Origin: Hyphomicrobium sp.
GTDB taxonomy: Bacteria; Pseudomonadota; Alphaproteobacteria; Rhizobiales; Hyphomicrobiaceae
Length of the DNA: 64,000 nt
Assembly (NCBI GenBank): GCA_030148725.1
Contig: JASBSU010000009.1
Location: 1 to 64,000, forward strand
Direction of reading: 5' to 3'
Position numbers and translations under genes: made by a program. Numbering within the stretch: the stretch's first letter is position 1; each line of letters opens with the position of its first letter. Below are positions 34,728-42,212 of the stretch, in pieces. The notes below the pieces were generated by a model. The model was given only the letters and a program-made list of their open reading frames with translations, was not told the DNA's origin and did not search any database.

Positions 34728-34889
34728 GCGTTTCCCCTATCTGCTCGGCTACTGGTAGATATTGAGATTTGGGTTGCCAACTGGAAGTACGCAACAGGCA
34801 AAATGTCATACCATTTCGTGATGTTGCGCTGCGAATTGCCGAGCATCGTCGACAAAAGATGAACCGCGATCCAGCGAGCTCCATTCATA

Positions 34890-34922
34890 GGAAAGACCGG
34901 CGCGAGAAACCCCGCGCCGGTC
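34890..34922 (-). terminator. Terminator-like hairpin after xoxF
   Basis: 10-bp stem GACCGGCGCG / CGCGCCGGTC with an 8-base loop, 21 bases beyond the xoxF stop. Read on the minus strand, TTTCCTAT follows, a weak U-tract. Partial termination would give more xoxF than xoxG message. Confidence 0.65.
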
Positions 34923-34943
34923 CGTTATCGAAGTCGTGTCGAC

Positions 34944-36764
34944 TTATGGCAGCGACCAGACCGTCAGCGAGCCACCCAGAGCGGTGTAGCTGTTGAGGCC
35001 AGCGTAGCCACCCACGGCGCCCAGACCATCGGTCGGGTTCGTCAGGCCAGCTGCGAGGCCGATACCGGCCCAGCCACCGACGCCCGAGAAGACGCCGACG
35101 TACTGCTTGCCCTTGTGTCCGTAGGTGAACACGTTGCCGATGATGCCGGACGGAGTGCGGTTCTTATACAGCTCCTTGCCGTCCTTCTGATCGACGCACT
35201 TGAAGTAGCCCTCGAGGGTGCCGACGCAGGCGATGCCGCCAGCGGTCGTGAGAACACCCGACCAAACCGAGAACTGCTCCTTGTTCGACCAGACGATCTT
35301 ACCCTTCGAAGCATCCCACGCGATGAAGTTGCCCATGTGGCTCTCGCCCTTCGGCGGATACATGGAGAGCGTGGCACCAACGTAAGGCTGACCGGCGGTG
35401 TACTCGACCTTGAAGGGCTCGTAGTCCATGCAGACGTGGTTCGTCGGCACGTAGAAGAGACCCGTCAGAGGAGAGTAAGCAGCAGGCTGCTGGTCCTTCG
35501 TTCCGAGAGCGGCCGGGCAGACGTCGGTCGTGTTGACGTCAGCACCGTTGAGGAACGTCGACTTGGAGGCGACGACAGCCGGACGGCCATACGTTGCGCT
35601 CTTGGGGTCGAGGTCGACGCCAGTCGTCCAGTTGACGACGGGGTCATACTTCTCGGCAACCAGCGGGATGCCGGACTCACGGTCAACCGTGTAGGCAAGG
35701 CCGTTACGGTCGAAGTGAACGAGCACGTTATGCTTCTTGCCCTTCACGTCCATGTTGTCGACGAGGATCATCTCGTTGACGCCGTCATAGTCCCACTCGT
35801 CGAACGGGGTCATCTGGTAAGCCCAGGCGGCCTCGCCGGTCTGCGGATTACGAGCGATGATCGACATCGACCACTTCTGGTCGATCTGCTTGCCATCCGG
35901 TCCCGCGCGCTGAGCCGGGTTCCAGGTGGACGGGTTGCCCGTGCCGTAATAGACGAGGTTCAGCTTGGGATCCCAAGCATACCAGCCCCAGATCGAGCCG
36001 CCGCCCAGCTTCCACTGGTCGCCGGTCCAGGTCTTGAGCGAGCTGTCCTTGCCAACCGGCTTGCCGAGAGACATCGTCTTCTCGGGGTTGAACAGGATGT
36101 CCTCATCCGGACCCATCGAGTAGGCGCGATAGAGGCGCTTGCCCGAGTTGATGTCGTAGCCGGTCCAGAAGCAGCGAACGCCGAATTCTGCACCCGAGAC
36201 GCCGATCATGACGACGTCGCCGACGACGATGGCGGCACCAGTGCCGGTCTCACCGCGCTTCGGATCGCCGTTGACGGCCTTCCACATCTCTTTGCCGGTC
36301 TTGGCATCGAGAGCAACGAGAGCCGTGTCAGCCTGATGCAGGAAGAGCTTGCCATCAGCGTACTGCAGACCGCGGTTGACGGTCTCGCAGCACATCACGG
36401 GGATGACGGACGGATCCTGCTTCGGCTCGTACTTCCAGACGATCTTGTTCTCGTCATCGAGGTTCAGAGCGTACACGATGTTCGGGAACGGAGTGTGGAG
36501 GTACATCATGTTGCCGATGACGAGGGGAGAGCCCTCGTGACCGCGCAGAACGCCGGTCGAGAACGTCCAGGCGACCTTCAGGTTGCTGACGTTCTTCGTG
36601 GTGATCTGGTCGAGCTTCGAATAACGGGTTGCAGAGTAGTTACCCTGCTGCATGCACCAGTTATTGTCGTCGGAAATACACTTGATAACGCTATCATTGG
36701 CCAACGCCGGTGCCGCTAGGGCAGCCGTCGCAACCAATGCACCTGCGAATACGCTTTTGCGCAT
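34944..36764 (-). CDS. xoxF: Lanthanide-dependent methanol dehydrogenase
   Basis: PQQ-containing periplasmic methanol dehydrogenase, 606 aa with signal peptide ([11 protein letters not shown]). Key residues: vicinal disulfide Cys125-Cys126 (PVMCCETV), metal ligands Glu193 and Asn277, catalytic Asp325, and Asp327 in [10 protein letters not shown]. The second Asp, two places after the catalytic one, marks XoxF; MxaF has Ala there and uses calcium. No mxaF or mxaI is in the window. A good ribosome site (GGAGGAAG) precedes the ATG. A 512-base regulatory region separates it from the divergent zinc hydrolase. Confidence 0.96.
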   Translation of the reverse strand: MRKSVFAGALVATAALAAPALANDSVIKCISDDNNWCMQQGNYSATRYSKLDQITTKNVSNLKVAWTFSTGVLRGHEGSPLVIGNMMYLHTPFPNIVYALNLDDENKIVWKYEPKQDPSVIPVMCCETVNRGLQYADGKLFLHQADTALVALDAKTGKEMWKAVNGDPKRGETGTGAAIVVGDVVMIGVSGAEFGVRCFWTGYDINSGKRLYRAYSMGPDEDILFNPEKTMSLGKPVGKDSSLKTWTGDQWKLGGGSIWGWYAWDPKLNLVYYGTGNPSTWNPAQRAGPDGKQIDQKWSMSIIARNPQTGEAAWAYQMTPFDEWDYDGVNEMILVDNMDVKGKKHNVLVHFDRNGLAYTVDRESGIPLVAEKYDPVVNWTTGVDLDPKSATYGRPAVVASKSTFLNGADVNTTDVCPAALGTKDQQPAAYSPLTGLFYVPTNHVCMDYEPFKVEYTAGQPYVGATLSMYPPKGESHMGNFIAWDASKGKIVWSNKEQFSVWSGVLTTAGGIACVGTLEGYFKCVDQKDGKELYKNRTPSGIIGNVFTYGHKGKQYVGVFSGVGGWAGIGLAAGLTNPTDGLGAVGGYAGLNSYTALGGSLTVWSLP

Positions 36765-36853
36765 TGCGCTTCCTCCATTTTAAGGTTCTTGCCACGCAAG
36801 TCGGTGGTGAACAGCAGCGCCTCACACCCTGGTTATTGGGATCGGGGTTTTCC

Positions 36854-36867
36854 CCTTCTTGTCCCTT
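36854..36867 (-). promoter_or_regulatory. Motif AAGGGACAAGAAGG facing xoxF
   Basis: Exact 14-base copy on the minus strand, about 90 bases ahead of the xoxF start. The same motif occurs at 36999-37012 on the plus strand, so each divergent gene has the motif in the same relative orientation. Confidence 0.5.
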
Positions 36868-36983
36868 ATTTGGCGATCGACGGAATGCGCTGGTTGAAAC
36901 CAGCTCATCCTGGATGCCGTGTCACACCGCGGCACATCTACGCACTTTTTTTTCCCGACCGCAAGCCACTCAGGTAACGAAAG

Positions 36984-36999
36984 TTCACGCGTCCGTGAA
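36984..36999. promoter_or_regulatory. 16-base palindrome TTCACG-CGTC-CGTGAA
   Basis: Perfect 6-bp arms with a 4-base centre. Its last base is the first base of the plus-strand 14-base motif, so the two could form one composite site. Confidence 0.4.
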
Positions 37000-37012
37000 A
37001 GGGACAAGAAGG
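36999..37012 (+). promoter_or_regulatory. Motif AAGGGACAAGAAGG facing the metallohydrolase
   Basis: Second exact copy of the 14-base motif, plus strand, 264 bases ahead of the metallohydrolase start. Two copies in opposite strands within 160 bases are unlikely by chance. Confidence 0.5.
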
Positions 37013-37048
37013 CTGACGTATTTTACTCCGCGTCCTACCGGGGTTTGC

Positions 37049-37077
37049 TGCGCCGCACATTGCAATTGTGCAGCGCA
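37049..37077. promoter_or_regulatory. 29-base inverted repeat in the xoxF divergent region
   Basis: Arms TGCGC-C-GCACA and TGTGC-A-GCGCA (10 of 11 paired) around TTGCAAT. It could be a dimeric operator or a hairpin in the metallohydrolase leader. Confidence 0.45.
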
Positions 37078-37276
37078 CGACAACCTTCTGAACTGGGCCT
37101 GGAAATGCGGGATAACTGTCTTTGGACGAGCCGGTTCGACCCTCGGGATCGAAGCATCCTTTGCACCACTGAAGACCGCGGACGAAGCACCACAGGAATG
37201 CCGGCTGTTCACGCACCGCTCGCGCTGCCGTGATCGCCAAAGCATTATTTTCGTGATCGAGGAGCACCGTCGTTTC

Positions 37277-38356
37277 ATGCAAATCTCAGGGCATATTGAA
37301 CACCAATTTCGGGAAGTTTTCCCGAGCGTTATAGCGTTACTTCTAGCGCTGGCGTTGCTGTTCCACAGCCCCCTCGCGACCGCCCAGGAATCGCCCTCCG
37401 CGCCCTCCGGCGATGCTCAACGAGCCACTGAAGATTTGAACAAATCGGCACCTGCGGCCGCCCCTTCGAAAAGCGAGCAAACGACGGAATCGCTGCCAGC
37501 TGCCTTGAAGGTCGAGGAAGTTGCGCCGGGCGTGTTCGTCCACCAGGGGCGTTATGAGCTTTTCACCCCGCGCAACTCTGGCGACACTTCCAACAACGGC
37601 TTCATCATCGGCAAAGACGCCGTCGCCGTCATCGATACTGGAGGAAGTGCGCGCGTCGGCGCGGCGCTTCTGGCGGCCATTCGCGCCAGAACTAGCCTCC
37701 CCATAAAGTACGTCATCAACACCCACATGCACCCCGACCACGTGTTCGGGAACGTCGCATTCAAGGCAGAAAGCCCCACGTTTGTCGGCAACGCCAAGCT
37801 GCCCCGCGCGCTCTCATCGCGCGCCGACCGCTACCTCGCGATCAACAAGGAATTGCTGGGCGATTCCTTCGCGGGGACCGAGATCATCCCACCCACCGAG
37901 CTCGTCTCCAACCGTCTCGAAATCGATCTCGGAGACCGAAAGCTGCTGCTCGAAGCGCATCCAACCGCCCACACCGACAACGACCTAACCGTGCTCGACG
38001 AGAAGACCGGCACGCTTTTCCTGGGGGATCTCCTGTTCTCCAGGCACACACCCGCGCTGGATGGCTCCATCAGAGGCTGGCTGGCACTGATCGACAAGCT
38101 GGCGAACCGCCAAGACGTGAAGCTCGCGGTGCCCGGACACGGCCCCGCATCCATGCCGTGGCCATCCGCGCTCGATGCCGAGAAGCGCTACCTGTCGACC
38201 GTTGCCGGCGACGTGCGCCGCATGATCAAGGAGGGAAAAACCCTCTCAGAAGCGGCCGGAACGGCCGGGATGTCTGAAAAAGATGCATGGATTCTCTTCA
38301 ACGAGTATCATGCACGCAACGTTTCTGCCGCTTTCGCCGAACTGGAATGGGAATAA
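37277..38356 (+). CDS. Quinoprotein relay system zinc metallohydrolase
   Basis: 359-residue exported metallo-beta-lactamase-fold enzyme. The N-terminal signal (FPSVIALLLALALLFHSPLATA) is followed by a Ser/Ala linker. Zinc ligands: NTHMHPDHVFGN (HxHxDH), the AHPTAHTDND region, the Asp in LFLGDLLF and the His in AVPGHGPAS. It fits the family found with PQQ dehydrogenases and a SoxYZ-like carrier; the substrate is unknown. SoxH of sulfur oxidation has the same fold. The next gene follows by 32 bases. Confidence 0.86.
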   Translation: MQISGHIEHQFREVFPSVIALLLALALLFHSPLATAQESPSAPSGDAQRATEDLNKSAPAAAPSKSEQTTESLPAALKVEEVAPGVFVHQGRYELFTPRNSGDTSNNGFIIGKDAVAVIDTGGSARVGAALLAAIRARTSLPIKYVINTHMHPDHVFGNVAFKAESPTFVGNAKLPRALSSRADRYLAINKELLGDSFAGTEIIPPTELVSNRLEIDLGDRKLLLEAHPTAHTDNDLTVLDEKTGTLFLGDLLFSRHTPALDGSIRGWLALIDKLANRQDVKLAVPGHGPASMPWPSALDAEKRYLSTVAGDVRRMIKEGKTLSEAAGTAGMSEKDAWILFNEYHARNVSAAFAELEWE

Positions 38357-38388
38357 CCGGCAACGCAGCGGCTCGGAGGAAACATCTC

Positions 38389-39216
38389 ATGTCGGCAACA
38401 CGACTGACGCTCGGACGAATTTCACGCTCGCTGGCACTCACGCTTGGCATCTTCGCGGGAGCAGCCCTCCCAGCGGTAGCCGCCGACGACATCTGGAAGG
38501 ATATCCATCGCGATGTCTTCGCGGGGAAGGCGATCGCCGAGGACGACGGCGCGGTATCGCTTGAAGCGCCTTATCGCGCCGAGGACGCCGCCATCGTTCC
38601 TCTCACGGTTCACATCCCGGCTTCTGCTGGCGAGGTGAAAAGCCTAACGCTCGTCGTCGACAAGAACCCGGCCCCCGTCGCCGCGACGTTCGAGTTCGGC
38701 GAGGCGGCCGGCAAGGGCGACCGCATGCTGTCGACCCGCGTGCGCATCGACATGTACTCCAACGTCCGCGCGGTCGTTGAGACTGCCGACGGCAAGCTGC
38801 ACATGGCAACCAAGTTCGTGAAAGCTTCCGGCGGCTGCTCGGCCGCCGCCTCGAAGGACGCCGACGAAGCGCTGGCGAGCCTCGGCAAAATGCAGATCCG
38901 CACGTTCGATGCCGACGCATCCAAGGAGCAGACGCCCCCTGTCCGCGAGGCACAGGTGATGATCCGCCACCCGAACTTCACCGGCATGCAGATGGACCAG
39001 GTGACGCGCCAATATACGCCGATGCGCATCGTCAGCGAGATGGACGTCAAGCGTGACGGCGCCCGCATCTTCAAGATGGAAGGCGGCATCTCGATTTCGG
39101 AAAACCCGAATTTCCGCTTTACCTTCGTCCCCGGAACCGACAACGTCATCGAAGTGACGGCGAAGGACACCGAGGGCCAGATCTTCAACGCCACGTCCGC
39201 GAAGAAGGCCTCCTGA
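38389..39216 (+). CDS. Quinoprotein dehydrogenase-associated SoxYZ-like carrier
   Basis: 275-residue exported fusion of SoxY-like and SoxZ-like domains. The signal ends ALPAVAADD. The SoxY part (about 33-150) ends in KASGGCSAA, whose Cys corresponds to the sulfur-carrying Cys of SoxY's GGCG tail. The SoxZ part (from about 180) has REAQVMIRHPNFTGM and ISENPNFRFTFVPG. In Sox the pair carries sulfur intermediates; here no other sox genes are seen and the neighbours are xox genes. GGAGGA precedes the ATG. Confidence 0.87.
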   Translation: MSATRLTLGRISRSLALTLGIFAGAALPAVAADDIWKDIHRDVFAGKAIAEDDGAVSLEAPYRAEDAAIVPLTVHIPASAGEVKSLTLVVDKNPAPVAATFEFGEAAGKGDRMLSTRVRIDMYSNVRAVVETADGKLHMATKFVKASGGCSAAASKDADEALASLGKMQIRTFDADASKEQTPPVREAQVMIRHPNFTGMQMDQVTRQYTPMRIVSEMDVKRDGARIFKMEGGISISENPNFRFTFVPGTDNVIEVTAKDTEGQIFNATSAKKAS

Positions 39217-39226
39217 GCGGATCTAG

Positions 39227-39254
39227 AGCATGAGCCGCAGTGGCGGCCCATGCT
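39227..39254. terminator. Hairpin between convergent SoxYZ-like gene and the unknown gene
   Basis: AGCATG-A-GCCGC / GCGGC-C-CATGCT with loop AGTG: 11 paired bases and one mismatch. It lies between two converging stop codons and may end transcription both ways, though no U-run follows. Confidence 0.5.
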
Positions 39255-39270
39255 TCCCATCAGTCGACGA

Positions 39271-39633
39271 TCAGAAGCACCGCAGTTCGGCTTCCACCTG
39301 GGCGCGCTTCAGGTTGTTCACCTTCTCCAGGAACGGCGCGAAGCTGTTGAACATCACGACGCTTTCGCCGCCCTTCTGGCGCACCGACATGATGGTCTCG
39401 GCCGCCTCGTACTCCGCATATGGCAGCAGCGAGGCGATCGCGTCGATCGAGCAGGCACACTTGTCCAGCACGATGCGGTTCTGACCGTTGGTCTGCATGC
39501 AGGCGAATACGTAGTCGGCTCGTGCAGCGGTCGGATAATCGTTCTCCGGCAGCTTCACGGCCTGACTCGCCGTCGCCGTGAAACCGGCGGCAACCAACGC
39601 GAGGCAGGCGGCAATCGCGCTCTGCTTCCTCAT
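39271..39633 (-). CDS. Small secreted cysteine-containing protein, xox cluster
   Basis: 120-residue exported protein. The signal (ACLALVAAGFTATASQA) is followed by a mature part with cysteines in VFACMQTN, LDKCACSIDAIA and the last-but-one residue (RCF). The CxC and spacing could bind metal or form disulfides. I recognise no family. Its start overlaps the stop of the upstream gene by four bases, so the two are coupled and part of a leftward run with mxaD. Confidence 0.72.
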   Translation of the reverse strand: MRKQSAIAACLALVAAGFTATASQAVKLPENDYPTAARADYVFACMQTNGQNRIVLDKCACSIDAIASLLPYAEYEAAETIMSVRQKGGESVVMFNSFAPFLEKVNNLKRAQVEAELRCF

Positions 39634-40355
39634 TGGGGGTCCTCCAGTCCTGTTACGCCCGCGAGCGTGGTGCGCTCGGAGAGCTTCAACGTCGCCGGCG
39701 GATAACGGTTGTGGTAGCTGGCGACCATGTCGACGATCTGCCCGGGTACGTCCTTGCTGACGATCAGCTGGTACTTCGCCCCTTCCCAACCCTGCATCTT
39801 CGACTCGTACTTGTCGCCCGCGAAGGGCGTCATCGAGATGCGATATGCGTCGATCTGCTTGCCGTCGTAGGTCACCTTGATCGGCTCGACCTTCGCCTTG
39901 AGCCAACCGTTGGAATAGACGTTCTGCAGATAGTTCACCTGACCACCGGCCAGCTGGTTGAACGTGTTGACCGACTGGGCGAAGAACACTGCGAACACGG
40001 GGTTGATCGAGAACTTCTCAAGCTTCTGCAGGTCGCGGGCCCGATCGCCGGTGTAGATTTGCAGCTCGAGATCCTTATTGCCGTCGCCCTTGTCGGCAAC
40101 GACCTTCAGCTTGATGTCGTCGCCGAACTCCTGACCGAGAACCTTGGGGTCGCTGACCTTGCGGCTGAACTTGTAGTCGATCGTCTTGCCGGGCTCGACG
40201 TTGGACAGGTGCTTCTGGTCGAATATGAGCTCCGTCGCCTTCGGCTGGCCGGCGGCGGCGTCAGCCGCTTTTGGCTCGTCGGCAGCCACTGCTACGCCGA
40301 CTTGAAACACGAGGGCGACGGCCAGAACCGCCCCGCCCAAACCATAGAACCGCAT
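39630..40355 (-). CDS. Secreted protein of unknown function, xox cluster
   Basis: 241-residue exported protein. The signal (GLGGAVLAVALVFQVGVAVA) and an Ala/Lys linker are followed by a beta-rich body: TELIFDQKHLSNVEPGKTIDYKF (cited in part), VFFAQSVNTFNQLAGGQVNY, MTPFAGDKYESKMQGW. No catalytic motif is seen; a lipid- or carrier-binding barrel is possible. The start at 40355 follows an AGGAAGGAA site; an upstream extension of 35 codons is rejected. 173 bases separate it from the beta-propeller gene. Confidence 0.72.
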   Translation of the reverse strand: MRFYGLGGAVLAVALVFQVGVAVAADEPKAADAAAGQPKATELIFDQKHLSNVEPGKTIDYKFSRKVSDPKVLGQEFGDDIKLKVVADKGDGNKDLELQIYTGDRARDLQKLEKFSINPVFAVFFAQSVNTFNQLAGGQVNYLQNVYSNGWLKAKVEPIKVTYDGKQIDAYRISMTPFAGDKYESKMQGWEGAKYQLIVSKDVPGQIVDMVASYHNRYPPATLKLSERTTLAGVTGLEDPQ

Positions 40356-40528
40356 TCGAACATTTCCTTCCTGGTGCATTGCCACGCGAAGACGGCTTGA
40401 GTTGCCGTGTTTTCCTGGCCGTTCTACCAACCGGACCGCACGCCCGTAAACAGGCGGCACCTTAATGTTTCGTCATTCGGTTGACGTACCCGTGAACGCT
40501 GCACTGCAAGATCGGCTCAAATGGCCTG

Positions 40529-41497
40529 TCAGCGCAAAAACGCCCCGAAAGCCCGCGGGCCATCCCCGACGGCAGCCTGTCCGACGACGCTGAGGGTATC
40601 GACATCTATCCGCATCAGGACGTTGTCGAACCAGCAGGCGACGTAAATGTTCGTGCCCGCCGGGTCGGCCTCGATGCCCTCCGGATGGTCCCCGACATCG
40701 ATGGTCGCCACCACCTTGAGGCTCGATAGGTCGAACACGCTCACGGTGCTGGAGTACTGGTTGGTTATGAAAGCGCGTCCGCGTGCCAGCGCCACGGCAT
40801 AGGGCCGGTGTCCGACCGGGACCGTCCCGACCACGACGCCTGTCGCGATATCGACGATGCTCACGTCGTCGCTGGCGACGTTTGCCGTGTAGGCCCGCTC
40901 CCCTTTGGCATCGATGGTCACCCCGAAAGGCCGCTTGCCGACCGCCACGCTTTTAAGCCGAGTATTCGTCGCCGCATCGATGATCGAGATCGAATCGCTG
41001 TCCCGGTCGGCGCTGAGGAACAGCCTGCCGTCCGGCGTGACCGCCAGTCCGGATGGCGACTCACCGACCGCGATCGTGGCTGTAACCTGACCGGCCTGCG
41101 GATCGACCACCGAGATCGTGTGCGTGTACCAGTCCGCCACATACACGCGTCCATTCGTCGGATGCGCGGCGACGCCAAGCGGGCCCTCGCCAACTTTGAA
41201 ACGCTTCACCACTCGGCGCTCGGCGGCATCGACGACGACGAGCTCCTTGCTCTCCGGAGCGGTGACGTAGGCGAAGCGGCGATCGGGTGAGAGGGCGATG
41301 CCGGCAGGGCTGCCGCTTACGGCAACCTCGGCGACGGACTTCATATCCGCAAGCGACACGACGCTGAGCGAATTGCCGGTCTGGTTCGTCACGAGCGCCT
41401 CGGTCACGGCCGAATCCCCGGCGACCGAAGCAAAAGTGGCGGCAACGCAAAGCGCCGCCGCCACACAAACTGCTCGCAAATGGAGGATCTGGCGCAT
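40529..41497 (-). CDS. Second YVTN-type beta-propeller protein
   Basis: 322-residue exported beta-propeller. Signal to FASVAGD, then about seven blades of the form ALVTNQTGNSLSVVSL, YVADWYTHTISVVDP and so on, with VG..P.G turns. It differs from the 28197-29180 propeller but shares the fold. It lies 11 bases after mxaD in the same direction. A role in assembly or electron transfer around methanol dehydrogenase is possible but not shown. Confidence 0.85.
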   Translation of the reverse strand: MRQILHLRAVCVAAALCVAATFASVAGDSAVTEALVTNQTGNSLSVVSLADMKSVAEVAVSGSPAGIALSPDRRFAYVTAPESKELVVVDAAERRVVKRFKVGEGPLGVAAHPTNGRVYVADWYTHTISVVDPQAGQVTATIAVGESPSGLAVTPDGRLFLSADRDSDSISIIDAATNTRLKSVAVGKRPFGVTIDAKGERAYTANVASDDVSIVDIATGVVVGTVPVGHRPYAVALARGRAFITNQYSSTVSVFDLSSLKVVATIDVGDHPEGIEADPAGTNIYVACWFDNVLMRIDVDTLSVVGQAAVGDGPRAFGAFLR

Positions 41498-41508
41498 GGC
41501 GCCCGGCG

Positions 41509-42039
41509 TCAGCCGCCTGCCTCGAGCTTCTTCTTCAGTGCATCAAGGCCGCCGCGATAGACGCCTTCCACGGCCTTCTTCGAGGCTTCGTCGTTCATAT
41601 CCGGCGGCGGATCGTTGTTCATGAAGCCGCGGTAGAATGCGCCCTTCCACTCCACGGTCGACTTGCCGCCGTCGCCCTTCACACTGATGCTGGAAGAGTA
41701 GTTGTTGACCGGCAGCACCTTCGGATCGACCTTGGTGATCTCGTACTTGTAAGTCATCTTCGCCGGGTCGCTGGACAGCAGCTTCTCCTCGATCGTACCG
41801 CCCGAGGTCAGCGTCAGCGTCCGGGTTGCATTGGCGTGGTTGCCGCCGCTGCCTTCGAGCTTGGCCACTGCAGGGTGCCAGCTCATGTCCTGGAAGTTAC
41901 CGATCGTCGCCCAGACCTTGTCGGCAGGGGCATTGATCTCGACGGTTTCCGTCACTTTCTGGCGCGTCGGACCATGCGCCAGCGCGATGGTCGGCGCCAG
42001 CGCCAAAGCGGCCAGCGACAGAACGGCAGCTCTCAACAT
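41509..42039 (-). CDS. mxaD: MxaD-like SRPBCC-family periplasmic protein
   Basis: 176-residue exported protein of the START/SRPBCC fold. The signal ends LAPTIALAHG. TETVEINAPADKVWATIGNF and MSWHPAVAKLEGSGG match MxaD, which in methylotrophs helps electron passage between methanol dehydrogenase and its cytochrome. It is the first gene of the leftward run and divergent from fhcB (173 bases). Calling it mxaD rests on family likeness and its xox context. Confidence 0.83.
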   Translation of the reverse strand: MLRAAVLSLAALALAPTIALAHGPTRQKVTETVEINAPADKVWATIGNFQDMSWHPAVAKLEGSGGNHANATRTLTLTSGGTIEEKLLSSDPAKMTYKYEITKVDPKVLPVNNYSSSISVKGDGGKSTVEWKGAFYRGFMNNDPPPDMNDEASKKAVEGVYRGGLDALKKKLEAGG

Positions 42040-42212
42040 GCAGCATTCCTCCGGGTAGTCTGTTATTTATCCCGCCTCTCGCGGCGACCATAATGTCCGC
42101 CAAACCGCTCCGCAATCGAACTTCGCCCCGGCAAACCGCCGCATAAGCGCCACTGTTGTTTTGCTGGAGCGTCCGTGCTTACTTGCGCCGCGCGCGAAGG
42201 AGACTGCACTTC

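Larger units (their letters stand above)
36765..37276. promoter_or_regulatory. Divergent regulatory region between xoxF and the zinc metallohydrolase
   Basis: 512 bases with no credible gene; short frames here lack features. It has a pair of identical 14-base motifs in opposite orientation, a 16-base palindrome touching one of them, and a 29-base inverted repeat. This density suggests control of both xoxF and the accessory genes by common regulators. Confidence 0.65.

Noticed and set aside
35115-36719. Plus-strand open frame of 534 codons opposite xoxF
   Set aside because: Mirror of the codon bias of xoxF; no start site and no protein features.
34944-36764. Calcium-type MxaF identity for the methanol dehydrogenase
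   Set aside because: The DYD pattern (Asp327) and adjacent xoxG/xoxJ indicate XoxF.
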